Assembly (NCBI GenBank): GCA_017303675.1
Contig: JAFLBX010000001.1
Location: forward strand, 569,970 to 633,969
From: Ignavibacteria bacterium
GTDB taxonomy: Bacteria > Bacteroidota > Ignavibacteria > Tepidaquicellales > OLB5
DNA length: 64,000 bases
Reading direction: 5' to 3'
In this document: piece after piece, positions 25,081-33,419 of the stretch
Position numbering within the stretch: the stretch's first letter is position 1
How the letters are laid out: every line of letters starts with the position of its first letter
Notes under the pieces: generated by a model
Seen by the model: the letters and a program-made list of their open reading frames with translations, nothing else
Databases searched by the model: none
Told to the model about the DNA's origin: nothing
Position numbers and translations under genes: made by a program

Positions 25081-25086
25081 CCCTTA

Positions 25087-25440
25087 ATGAAACAGCCAAA
25101 CCAAATAAAACAGTTTGATGTATGGATAGCTGATCTGAATCCGCCGAACGGAACTGAACCCGGAAAAATCCGCCCGGTGGTGATAGTACAAACTGATCTG
25201 CTGAATAATTTTCATCCTTCAACACTTATTTGCCCGGTGACTACAAATATTTTTACAAAGGCTGAAATATTACGGGTTAATATGAGTAAGAATGAAGCTG
25301 GTCTTAAGCAAAGGTCAGCAATACTGGTTGACCAGCTCAGGGCAATTGATAACAAAAGACTTGTGAAACGTCTTGGCAGACTGAATAAAAGCAGCAGGGA
25401 GAGACTTATAGATAATCTTAAAGTTATTATGGAGCTTTGA
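25087..25440 (+). CDS. mazF: MazF/PemK-family mRNA interferase
   Basis: 117 residues, full length. FDVWIADLNPPNGTEPGKIRPVVIVQ is the characteristic N-terminal block, in which G-x-E-x-x-K-x-R-P-V-V-I-V is conserved. STLICPVTTN, GLKQRSAILVDQLRAID and the final helix RERLIDNLKVIM complete the fold. MazF proteins cut mRNA at short sequence motifs when free of antitoxin. Expressed with the preceding small gene. Confidence 0.92.
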   Translation: MKQPNQIKQFDVWIADLNPPNGTEPGKIRPVVIVQTDLLNNFHPSTLICPVTTNIFTKAEILRVNMSKNEAGLKQRSAILVDQLRAIDNKRLVKRLGRLNKSSRERLIDNLKVIMEL

Positions 25441-25444
25441 ACGA

Positions 25445-25834
25445 ATGAAGTACTTCATAATTATTTCCTCTTTGTTGTTAGCTGATTCTGTAAATATATT
25501 TGCACAGAAAGAAATTCAATATCTTTTGTATGATTCGGCAAATATTGGATATGACACAGTAATTACTAAAGAACCTCCTGTGTGTATAAATTATTCAGAA
25601 GTTCAAGGAAAACTTGAGTGGCCCTACCGGGCTGATGCCGAAGGTTATGTCTATGCAACATGTATGATAGACACTTTAGGGAATGTTGAAGCTCTGACGG
25701 ATATAAAAGGAGTTGAAGTGTTTTTTAATGAGGTAAAACGAGTAATCTATATGTTGAAGTTTTCACCTGGCAAAATTAACAATCAACCTGTTAAATATTA
25801 CGGAGTGGTTCCGTTTAAATTCATATTAAAATAA
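25445..25834 (+). CDS. TonB C-terminal-domain secreted protein
   Basis: 129 residues. Signal peptide 1-21, then a TonB C-terminal-type fold: LEWPYRADAEGYVYATCMID, LGNVEALTDIKGVE and MLKFSPGKINNQPVKYYGVV. This is the second half of energy-transducer TonB, but without the N-terminal membrane anchor and Pro-rich spanner. Short exported forms like this are frequent in Bacteroidota and their role is unclear. It starts 4 bp after mazF, and the following radical SAM gene starts 1 bp after its stop. Confidence 0.75.
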   Translation: MKYFIIISSLLLADSVNIFAQKEIQYLLYDSANIGYDTVITKEPPVCINYSEVQGKLEWPYRADAEGYVYATCMIDTLGNVEALTDIKGVEVFFNEVKRVIYMLKFSPGKINNQPVKYYGVVPFKFILK

Positions 25835-25835
25835 T

Positions 25836-27218
25836 TTGAAGATCTTCCTCACACATGGCTACTATTTAAACTCCGATCCCAATGAAATGCGGATCATGAA
25901 ACCCTATGTACCTTTGGGAATACTATATATATCAGCTTATCTTAAACAGCAGGGATTCAGTACAACAGTATATGATTCAACTTTCAAATCATTTGAAGAA
26001 CAGAAAAATGCCATGCTGGCTGAAAAGCCTGATATAATTGCGATATACTGTAACCTTATGACGAAGCTGAACGTGCTGCCGCTCGTAAAGTTCATCCGCC
26101 AAAGTAACGAATTAAAAGACAGCAAAATAATCTTAGGCGGACCCGAGCCGCCTTTCCACGCTGCAGAATTCCTGAACTACGGTGCTGATATTATTGTTGA
26201 AGGCGAAGGCGAAGAAACCATGCTTGAGCTGTGCAGGGAGCTGTCAAATCCCAACGGAGATCTAAACAAAGTAAACGGAATATATTTTAAAAAAAATAAT
26301 TTAATTGTAAAGAACCCGCCGCATGAAAAAATTAAGGATATTGATGTGCTGCCCTTTCCTGACCGCAAGGCTGTTGATCTTTCGTTATATCTAAAAGCAT
26401 GGAAAAACGCCCACGGGTACAGCTCAGTAAGCATCAACACAATGCGCGGCTGCCCCTACACATGCAAATGGTGCTCACACACCGTTTACGGCGTAAGTTA
26501 CCGCAGACGCTCACCCGAAAAAACCGCCGATGAAATAGAATTCATCACAGCAAATTACAACCCTGATATGCTTTGGTTCGTTGATGATGTATTCACAGTG
26601 TCACATAAATGGCTTACAAAATTGCTGCAGGTGTTTACCGCGCGCGGAATTAAAATTAAATTTGAGTGCATCTCACGCAGCGATAGACTAAATGAAGAAG
26701 TGATAATTACTCTGAAACAGCTTGGTTGTTTCAGACTGTGGATAGGGGCAGAGTCAGGCTCGCAGCATGTGCTGGACCTCATGGACAGGCGCGTCAGCGC
26801 CGCAGATACGCGCGAGAAGATTAAGCTTACCCGCAAACACGGCATCGAAGCCGGTACATTCATTATGCTTGGCTATCCCGGCGAAAGAAAGCAGGATATC
26901 CTCGAAACCACGGAGCATTTAAAGGATTCAAATCCCGATATATTTTTAACAACTGTAGCGTATCCCATTAAAGGAACGCCGTTTTATACCGAGGTGGAAT
27001 CAAAGCTGTTAACAGATAAAAAGTGGGACCAGCGCACTGACCGTGACCTGGATTTTGAAGGAAGGTATTCAAAAAATTTCTATAAACACGCCAATCGTTA
27101 CATGGTTAACGAGGTGAATTATTTTAAAATGAAAAACAGCGGCGCGGGTTTCACCTCGTATGGTAAAACCTACCTTAAAGCAAAGGTATCAAGAATAATG
27201 ATGAGTTTGATAAAATAG
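25836..27218 (+). CDS. B12-binding-type radical SAM protein 2
   Basis: 460 residues from a TTG start directly after the previous stop. Paralogue of the protein at 15.5 kb: the N-terminal Rossmann-like domain (YVPLGILYISAYLKQQGF, ADIIVEGEGEETMLELC) also lacks DxHxxG. The radical SAM cluster is C206xxxC210xxC213 in RGCPYTCKWC, and GAESGSQHVLDLMDRRV and GTFIMLGYPGE follow. It starts a run of envelope-glycan genes, so a lipid or sugar-lipid substrate is plausible. The residues RRVSAAD come from a GGCGCGTCAGCGCC palindrome. Confidence 0.88.
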   Translation: MKIFLTHGYYLNSDPNEMRIMKPYVPLGILYISAYLKQQGFSTTVYDSTFKSFEEQKNAMLAEKPDIIAIYCNLMTKLNVLPLVKFIRQSNELKDSKIILGGPEPPFHAAEFLNYGADIIVEGEGEETMLELCRELSNPNGDLNKVNGIYFKKNNLIVKNPPHEKIKDIDVLPFPDRKAVDLSLYLKAWKNAHGYSSVSINTMRGCPYTCKWCSHTVYGVSYRRRSPEKTADEIEFITANYNPDMLWFVDDVFTVSHKWLTKLLQVFTARGIKIKFECISRSDRLNEEVIITLKQLGCFRLWIGAESGSQHVLDLMDRRVSAADTREKIKLTRKHGIEAGTFIMLGYPGERKQDILETTEHLKDSNPDIFLTTVAYPIKGTPFYTEVESKLLTDKKWDQRTDRDLDFEGRYSKNFYKHANRYMVNEVNYFKMKNSGAGFTSYGKTYLKAKVSRIMMSLIK

Positions 27219-27230
27219 CCCGCTTTTGAA

Positions 27231-27399
27231 CGGCCTATGGAAAACTGCGTAAAAAAATTTGAGCACGCATTAATTAATGCAAAAAATCTGTTTGAGACGA
27301 AGTCGAGTTATTTTTTGCATCTATTGCGTGCGAAAAGTTTTAGCAGTTTTCCATCAGCCTTGACTTTTTTGGTTCTTTTTGTGTCAAGACAAAAAGAAC
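27231..27399 (+). repeat. long-hairpin element A (type II tail)
   Basis: 5' end CGGCC; inner stem TGCAAAAAAT / ATTTTTTGCA; tip GAC-GAA-GTC; tail hairpin GTTCTTTTTGT / ACAAAAAGAAC after AGCCTTGA. See finding on this family. Confidence 0.85.
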
Positions 27400-27482
27400 A
27401 AATAAATTGAAAGAGTGTCAGGCAAGCCTGTCACCTACCAGAAACAGAATTACAGTATTTACGGGTTTAAAAAAATTAAACA

Positions 27483-28325
27483 ATAATTCAGCTAATTTTT
27501 AAAGATCATACATACAATACCAAATCCGCATTCGACGCCATAGCGGCGGATTATGATGCTCGCGACAATCAGAATCCAATTCTGCAGTGGATGCGCTCAC
27601 TCGTACACAGAGTGTACTTAAAGTATATCCCGGAGGGAAGCAGTATACTCGAGCTTAACGCAGGCACGGGAGTGGATGCGGTGTTTCTTGCTGAAAACGG
27701 ATATCAGGTTTTAGCAACTGACCTTTCTGAGAAAATGATAGGGATCATTCAGTCAAAAAGCAAAAGCCTGCCTGCCGAAACGAATGTGCAGGCAGGTGAA
27801 AAGGCAAAAATAGAAGCAAAAACTCTCTCTTTTGATGAGATATCAACAATTAATGGAAACAATTTTGATGCAGTGGTTTCAAACTTTGGGGGACTGAATT
27901 GCACTAACGATTTTTCGAAACTTTCGGGTGATCTTGCAGCAAAACTTAAACCAAACGGGTTATTTATAGCTGTAGTTATGAATAAAATCTGTCCGTGGGA
28001 AATATTTTATTATATAGTAACACTAAAATTTGGTGAGGCATTCAGGAGGTTCAGAAAGCAGGGCATCATGGCGGATCTAAACGGCGAAAAGGTTCTAACA
28101 TATTACTTCACACCGGGTGAATTCACCGCGGCTTTCAGCCGCAATTTTACGAAAGTAAAATTGTTTTCACTTGGCTTAAAAACTCCCCCGCCCTATTTAC
28201 TGGGAATATACAGCAGGCTTAAACCTCTCGTAAAATTGTGGATGAAGCTTGATGAAATCTTCATAGGTTTACCAATACTCAACCAAATGGGCGACCATTT
28301 TATAATCGTAATGAAGAAGAAATGA
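27483..28325 (+). CDS. class I SAM-dependent methyltransferase
   Basis: About 280 residues. EGSSILELNAGTGVDAVFLA is motif I, and YQVLATDLSEKMIGI places the acidic residue of motif II. Homology-like sequence (NTKSAFDAIAADYDARDN) runs upstream of the first ATG at 27591, back to a stop codon at 27477, yet that stretch has no ATG, GTG or TTG. The start must be ATA 27483, ATT 27486 or a later ATT, or the gene is damaged. It is the second gene of the glycan block and probably modifies a sugar or lipid. The segment KSLPAETNVQAGEK comes from a GCCTGCCTGCC...GGCAGG palindrome inserted in frame. Confidence 0.78.
   Translation: MIQLIFKDHTYNTKSAFDAIAADYDARDNQNPILQWMRSLVHRVYLKYIPEGSSILELNAGTGVDAVFLAENGYQVLATDLSEKMIGIIQSKSKSLPAETNVQAGEKAKIEAKTLSFDEISTINGNNFDAVVSNFGGLNCTNDFSKLSGDLAAKLKPNGLFIAVVMNKICPWEIFYYIVTLKFGEAFRRFRKQGIMADLNGEKVLTYYFTPGEFTAAFSRNFTKVKLFSLGLKTPPPYLLGIYSRLKPLVKLWMKLDEIFIGLPILNQMGDHFIIVMKKK
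27766..27797. repeat. palindromic repeat in methyltransferase gene
   Basis: GCCTGCCTGCC and TGCAGGCAGG arms form a hairpin translated in frame between motif I/II and the next conserved block. A relative outside genes is at about 58333-58361. Confidence 0.55.
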
Positions 28326-28346
28326 AAAATTATGCTCTGATTTTTT

Positions 28347-28568
28347 CCCGCCTTTGAAAATTGCCGGCTGACTGCGGTAGCAGTCAGGAAAATTATTTGA
28401 GCAGATACAACACGGGAAAAGCTGTTTGAGACCGCCGGAGGCGGGTGAGTTCTTTTCCCGAAAGGCGAAAATAATTTCAGGCAATTTTCAGCAGCGGGCG
28501 ATTTTTCTTTGGTTACTTTCTGGCGCTTGTCCCGCACTCGATGCGGGAATCGCTCAAAAGAAAGTAAC
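28347..28568 (+). repeat. long-hairpin element B (type I tail)
   Basis: 5' end CCCGCC; outer stem GAAAATTGCC / GGCAATTTTC; inner stem CGGGAAAA / TTTTCCCG; tip ACCGCC / GGCGGGT; then GCGGGCG and a GTTACTTTC...GAAAGTAAC hairpin. Confidence 0.9.
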
Positions 28569-28577
28569 GTAAAAATA

Positions 28578-30413
28578 TTGTTTAAGTATAAATCCCAGGA
28601 TAAAATCAAAAGGAACAATTTAATATCAATTTCACTGTTCATAATCCTCACCGGAGTATTCATATACTCCGTATTCATCCCTTCTGTTCAAAAAATCAAC
28701 ACAGATTTCCCCAACTACTATGTTTCATCCAACATGTATCTCGATGGCAAAGATATGAAGACTGCTTACGATAATGTTGAATTCAACCGCCAGCTTTTGA
28801 TGTACGGTATTGATGATCAGATCGTATCATATACTCCTTACCCGCCTTTAACGGCTTTATTGATGCTTCCAATTGCTAAGCTAACACCGCTTGATGCGAA
28901 GCTATGGTGGAATATTTTTAACCTCGTGGTTTTGCTAGCCTGTATCGTAGTTCTCTCAAAAATAGCGCAGCTTGATTTTTTCAAATGCGGCTTGATATTT
29001 TTTCTTTCCGGATTCGCACTTGCAAATAACTTTATGTTCGGGCAGGTTTACCTTCCTGTATTGCTATTCCTGCTGCTATCAATGTACTTTATGCAGCGGG
29101 ATAAAGATATTTTATCGGCTCTGTTCATAGCTTTAAGCATCGTGCTGAAATTTTATACCATATTTTTTATATTCCTTTTTATCTTTAAGAAAAGATATAA
29201 GCTGCTTGTATATACTATAGTTTTTTCCCTGTTGATATATATACCGGTTGTTTTGCTTACCGGATTTGATTTAAACTGGTTCTATTTTACAACAATAATG
29301 CCAAGGCTTGGTGATGCATGGGTCGGCACGGTTTATGCGGCGGAGTACCAGTCATGGCTCTCGCTTCTTCACCGCTGGTTCAGCTATGAACCAATGCTGA
29401 ATCCCGAACCGCTTTTTGAAAGCACACTCGCCTTCTATGTATTAAAGTACTCATACATATTTTTCATCTTAACCTTGGCAATATCGGTATTAAAGCGTTC
29501 CGCTGAAAATTTAAAGCTTGAGCTTTCCCTGTTCTGCATAACCTGCCTGCTTCTGCTGCCGGTGAATGCATCATACCAGTTTGTTGTTTTGATTCCAGCC
29601 GCAGCTATACTTTTTAAATATTTCTATGATAAAAAGAAATATTTCGCGGGAGCTTCACTTGTACTGCTTATGTTTTTAATGAATTCACATGTTCAGATAT
29701 TTATAACCAATTCATTTAAGAGTTCTCCATTTAATATTTTTGCATATTTTAAGCTTATCGGGCTATTGATATTCTTTGCAGTAAATTTAAAAATACTGCT
29801 TTGGCTGAACGGAACAAAACTCTTTAACCGCCGTACTTTTCGCCTGCTGGCTATTGGCGGTATTCATGTCATAGTGTTAACAATGATTTCTTACAGCCTT
29901 AATAAACCGATTAATGATACCGAAAAAGCTGAATTCATTCCAACCGGCAACAACTACCTGGTTTCTATGCCTTCGGCATTTGGAAATAAGCTTTTATGGA
30001 CAGAATGTATTAACAATAAATTCGTTTTGCGTTCAAACTTCGGTTACTCTTATGATAAAGAAAATGTATTTTATCCAATGCTGATAGATTCTCAACATAT
30101 AGCCTTTGAAACCATTGAAGACCGCGCGCCAAAACAAAAGATCATTGATATTACTACGGGAATTCAAAGAGATGCTTCAGGGTTAAAACTCGGCGTACGT
30201 TCATTCAATAAAAATAAGACCCTTGAATGTTATTCTGATAATGGAGTGATCATTATTCAAGACCCTTTCACAGGGAAACATTACCCCTTAACATCAGGTA
30301 AACAAATGTGTTACTTCCCGGTATTTGCGGGTGATGACAGCTCCGTGATCTTCTGCTCTGACCGAAACCGCGGCGTAAGCTTCACCGCATTATATAAACT
30401 GAAAATAAAATGA
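28578..30413 (+). CDS. GT87-type (DUF2029) membrane glycosyltransferase
   Basis: 612 residues from TTG 28578; a longer frame would read through the repeat element. An N-terminal span is followed by a periplasmic FPNYYVSSNMYLDG.DMKTAYD block and about 10 further membrane spans (LWWNIFNLVVLLACIVVLS, VYLPVLLFLLLSMYF), as in GT87 polyprenyl-phosphate-dependent mannosyltransferases. The C-terminal 150 residues are soluble and beta-propeller-like (DSSVIFCSDRNRGVSFTALY), an unusual addition. Its paralogue at 35.2 kb lacks that part. It would act on lipid-linked sugars on the outer face of the membrane. Confidence 0.8.
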   Translation: MFKYKSQDKIKRNNLISISLFIILTGVFIYSVFIPSVQKINTDFPNYYVSSNMYLDGKDMKTAYDNVEFNRQLLMYGIDDQIVSYTPYPPLTALLMLPIAKLTPLDAKLWWNIFNLVVLLACIVVLSKIAQLDFFKCGLIFFLSGFALANNFMFGQVYLPVLLFLLLSMYFMQRDKDILSALFIALSIVLKFYTIFFIFLFIFKKRYKLLVYTIVFSLLIYIPVVLLTGFDLNWFYFTTIMPRLGDAWVGTVYAAEYQSWLSLLHRWFSYEPMLNPEPLFESTLAFYVLKYSYIFFILTLAISVLKRSAENLKLELSLFCITCLLLLPVNASYQFVVLIPAAAILFKYFYDKKKYFAGASLVLLMFLMNSHVQIFITNSFKSSPFNIFAYFKLIGLLIFFAVNLKILLWLNGTKLFNRRTFRLLAIGGIHVIVLTMISYSLNKPINDTEKAEFIPTGNNYLVSMPSAFGNKLLWTECINNKFVLRSNFGYSYDKENVFYPMLIDSQHIAFETIEDRAPKQKIIDITTGIQRDASGLKLGVRSFNKNKTLECYSDNGVIIIQDPFTGKHYPLTSGKQMCYFPVFAGDDSSVIFCSDRNRGVSFTALYKLKIK

Positions 30414-30435
30414 GTAACTTTAATATAAAGAAAAA

Positions 30436-30633
30436 CGGCCTACGAAAAACGGCGTGTAAAAACTTGAGAACGCATAGATAAAAAGCAAAAAACTGTTTGA
30501 GTCCGGCAAATCGCACCTATGTTGCGTATCAAGCCGGACGAGTTTTTTTTGCGTCTATTGCGTTCGAAAAGTTTTAGCCGTTTTTCGTCAGCCTTGACTT
30601 TTTTGGTTCTTTTTGTGTCAAGACAAAAAGAAC
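30436..30633 (+). repeat. long-hairpin element C (type II tail)
   Basis: 5' CGGCC; outer stem GAAAAACGGC / GCCGTTTTTC; inner stem GCAAAAAACT / AGTTTTTTTTGC; tip GTCCGGC / GCCGGAC; tail GTTCTTTTTGT / ACAAAAAGAAC. Confidence 0.88.
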
Positions 30634-30698
30634 AAAACAACATTTAATGTAAAGACTGAAAATAAACAATTAATCGAAAAGGGTCAGAAAAAACCACT

Positions 30699-31829
30699 TT
30701 GAATATCCCGTTAATGAAATACGCCGATGAATACATCGGCAGGATAATGTGCTTCCTGTTCGGCAAAAATAAAGCTCAGCAGGCAGCATTTACAGGTAAG
30801 CCGGGTAATATTCTTTTTATTAAGTTCTGGGGAATGGGCAGCATTATCCTTACCGCGCCTGCTGTGCACACAGTGCGTGATAAATTCCCGCAGGCGAAGC
30901 TTCATTACCTTACTTTTGAATCTAACCGGGAGGTACTAACGGTAATCGGTAACACAGATAATATAATCGGTATAAGGCTCACAAATCCGGTAAATTTTTT
31001 TATCGATACACTGAAGCTGATAAACACACTTAAAAAAATCAAATTTGACCTGGTTTATGATTTTGAGTTCTTTACATATTACTCCGCATTGATTAACCGC
31101 TTCATAAAACCAAAATTCAGTACCGGCTTTGATAATAAAAAGAATAAACGTTCACGCTTATTCTCACATACAGTGTTATTTAATGATCATATTCATACCC
31201 GCGATAACTTCCTGAATTTGGTATCAAGCGGTAATAGTAAGTCGCATAAAGAATTTCCTAGGCCGGTATATGGCAGTTTTAAAGAAAGAATTGCAGCACC
31301 TTACATTGTCATCAACCCCAACGCCAGCAAAATGGCATATGAGCGCAGGCTTCCTGATGAGTATTTTGTAAAGCTTACTGATGCGCTCTCAGAATACGGA
31401 AAATTCCGTGTCATACTCACCGGTTCCGTTGAGGAAATAAGTTATGTTTCGGCTATTCATAACAGATCAAAAAATAAAGAAAAAATTACAGATCTTGCGG
31501 GTAAATTAAGTGTAAATGAGTTATTTTCGTTGATTGCAGGGGCAGAATGCCTCATCACAAACGATAGCGGTCCGCTGCACATTGCCACAGCGTTAAACAA
31601 ACCTGTAGTAGCATTCTTCGGACCCGAATCACCTGTGCGCTACGGACCCTTAAGCTCTAAACAGCTTGTATTTTACCGCTCACTTGAGTGCTCCCCCTGC
31701 ATGAGCGTAAGCAACAGCAAAACCGTGAACTGCATTTACAACGAACCCAAATGCATGACAGGTTTTGATATTGAAGAAATTATTAAGAAAATTAAGGAAT
31801 TCCTTGTTTCTCAAACCGAAGTTAGTTAG
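30699..31829 (+). CDS. glycosyltransferase family 9 (heptosyltransferase-like)
   Basis: 376 residues from a TTG start. A GT-B fold: N-terminal ILFIKFWGMGSIILTAPAVH is the acceptor-domain mark of heptosyltransferases. In the C-terminal donor domain, VINPNASKMAYERRLPDEYF, LITNDSGPLHIATAL (with D-S-G-P-x-H) and FFGPESPVRYGP are the GT9 blocks. A Cys pair in LECSPCMS is shared with many Bacteroidota members. It transfers a heptose or other sugar to the LPS core or a similar glycolipid, in the cytoplasm at the inner membrane. Confidence 0.9.
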   Translation: MNIPLMKYADEYIGRIMCFLFGKNKAQQAAFTGKPGNILFIKFWGMGSIILTAPAVHTVRDKFPQAKLHYLTFESNREVLTVIGNTDNIIGIRLTNPVNFFIDTLKLINTLKKIKFDLVYDFEFFTYYSALINRFIKPKFSTGFDNKKNKRSRLFSHTVLFNDHIHTRDNFLNLVSSGNSKSHKEFPRPVYGSFKERIAAPYIVINPNASKMAYERRLPDEYFVKLTDALSEYGKFRVILTGSVEEISYVSAIHNRSKNKEKITDLAGKLSVNELFSLIAGAECLITNDSGPLHIATALNKPVVAFFGPESPVRYGPLSSKQLVFYRSLECSPCMSVSNSKTVNCIYNEPKCMTGFDIEEIIKKIKEFLVSQTEVS

Positions 31830-31891
31830 CAAAATCCTTTCGGAGGGAAACGGGCAAGAAACAGATTTGAATGTAATTTTTAATACTTAAT

Positions 31892-32096
31892 CCCGCATTT
31901 TGAAAATTACCGTTAAAAAATTATTTGAGCAGAATGAACGCGGGAAAAGCTGTTTGAGTCACGCAAATCGCACCTATGGTGCGCACCAAAGCGTGACGAG
32001 TTCTTTTCCCGTAAAGCGAAAATAATTTTAGGTAATTTTCAACAGCGGGCGATTTTTCTTTGGTTACTTTCTTTTGATCGCTCAAAAGAAAGTAAC
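31892..32096 (+). repeat. long-hairpin element D (type I tail)
   Basis: 5' CCCGC; outer stem GAAAATTACC / GGTAATTTTC; inner stem CGGGAAAA / TTTTCCCG; tip GTCACGC / GCGTGAC; shortest tail: a perfect 15-bp stem GTTACTTTCTTTTGA / TCAAAAGAAAGTAAC. Confidence 0.92.
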
Positions 32097-33363
32097 GTAT
32101 ATAAACAAAATATTTAACGAAGAACTGAAACAACTCACAAACAAAATATTCAAAGATACTTTCATAGTAATGATATCAAACATCATCAACTATGGCGGCA
32201 TGTTCGTGCTTGCGGTATTGATAACACGAATGCTTGGTGTAGATGCCCTGGGTGAATTTACATATATCTTTGCGGTAAGCTCAATACTGGCAGTAATATC
32301 AGAACTGGGACTATCTCAGCTTCTGGTAAGAAAGATCAACGCAGAACGTACATTAGTATTTTCACTTGTTCGGAATGTGAATATTTTTAAAATTTTCATT
32401 TCAATTGGCTGTGTTTTATTAACCTCAATGATTTTTTATATCTTCCCCGGTTTCAATCTTAGCATTACACTTATTATCGGAATCGCAGTAATTATCCCAA
32501 AAACCATACAGGCAACATATGATTCATCAATTCGCGCGTTACAGAAACAGGCGATTCCGTCAATTATCAAGAGCATAAATACCTTCCTCCAAATTATCTT
32601 TGCTTATTTTATTTTGGTTTACACAGGAAGTTTGCTGAATATTTTTATTATGATAATTATCATGGAAACTCTCACAATGATAAAGTTTTATATCATAAAC
32701 AAAATTTTATGGAACAGGTCTGGAATTATATTCGCAGATTCAATTCCTTACAGCTACAACTACATTAAGCCTGTGCTTGCAGAATCATTCCCGTTTTTCG
32801 GAAGCAGTTTTCTTGCGCTGTCTATTCCCCGCATAATTGTGATAATTTTGGGATACATGACAAATGCAGTATCACTCGGAATTTTTTCTGCCGCTTCGCG
32901 TTTTGCCAATGGTGTTGGCTTATTTTCGGGTGCCGTGTATAATACATTTTACCCGGCTATGACAAACCCTGATACTTCCGTTGGTGAAAAGTATGCACTC
33001 GCCAGAAAACTTACGTTGTACGCTTTCATTTCCGGTTTAATGATCTCACTGACTATTTATTTTCTTGCAGAAATATTAATTGACCTTACATTCAGAATAC
33101 CGGAAGCCGTGCCTGTGCTTAAACTTTTAGGATTCTCAGTAATTCCTATTTTAACTTATTCAGTTATTCAGCCATATTTAATTTCCACTCATAATGAAAA
33201 ATATATTTTCAGAACTTATTTTTTAGTCTGGTTAATAAATATCATTCTGGGACTATTTATTATCCATCATCTTGGCTATATAGGCGCAGTATTTGGTAAT
33301 ATTATAATTGAGTATTTCATTCTTTTAATTTTATTCTATAAATTTATTAAGATCAGGTTTTGA
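32074..33363 (+). CDS. polysaccharide flippase (Wzx/MVF superfamily)
   Basis: Up to 429 residues. About 12-14 membrane spans; the N-terminus FKDTFIVMISNIINYGGMFV, VLITRMLGVDALGEFTYIF and the later SRFANGVGLFSGAVYNTFYPAM are typical of O-antigen/teichoic-acid-type flippases. The start is uncertain: TTG 32074 lies in the repeat hairpin, ATG 32170 falls inside the first span, and the most natural N-terminus (NKIFNEELKQLTNK) begins at an ATA at 32101. The protein would turn lipid-linked glycan over the inner membrane, in keeping with the surrounding glycosyltransferases. Confidence 0.85.
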   Translation: MIAQKKVTYINKIFNEELKQLTNKIFKDTFIVMISNIINYGGMFVLAVLITRMLGVDALGEFTYIFAVSSILAVISELGLSQLLVRKINAERTLVFSLVRNVNIFKIFISIGCVLLTSMIFYIFPGFNLSITLIIGIAVIIPKTIQATYDSSIRALQKQAIPSIIKSINTFLQIIFAYFILVYTGSLLNIFIMIIIMETLTMIKFYIINKILWNRSGIIFADSIPYSYNYIKPVLAESFPFFGSSFLALSIPRIIVIILGYMTNAVSLGIFSAASRFANGVGLFSGAVYNTFYPAMTNPDTSVGEKYALARKLTLYAFISGLMISLTIYFLAEILIDLTFRIPEAVPVLKLLGFSVIPILTYSVIQPYLISTHNEKYIFRTYFLVWLINIILGLFIIHHLGYIGAVFGNIIIEYFILLILFYKFIKIRF

Positions 33364-33404
33364 TAAGGGGTCAAATTTCAACTTCATTTAACCATCCTTA
33401 TCAC

Positions 33405-33412
33405 TAAATTTG
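33405..33412 (+). promoter_or_regulatory. candidate -7 box (TAAATTTG), near-leaderless
   Basis: TAAATTTG ends 7 bp before the ATG of the radical SAM gene. If it is the -7 box, transcription starts almost at the start codon. Confidence 0.4.
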
Positions 33413-33419
33413 CAGTTCT

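Noticed and set aside
27591-27593. ATG 27591 as methyltransferase start
   Set aside because: It removes about 36 residues of family-like sequence (NTKSAFDAIAADYD) that stays in frame upstream.
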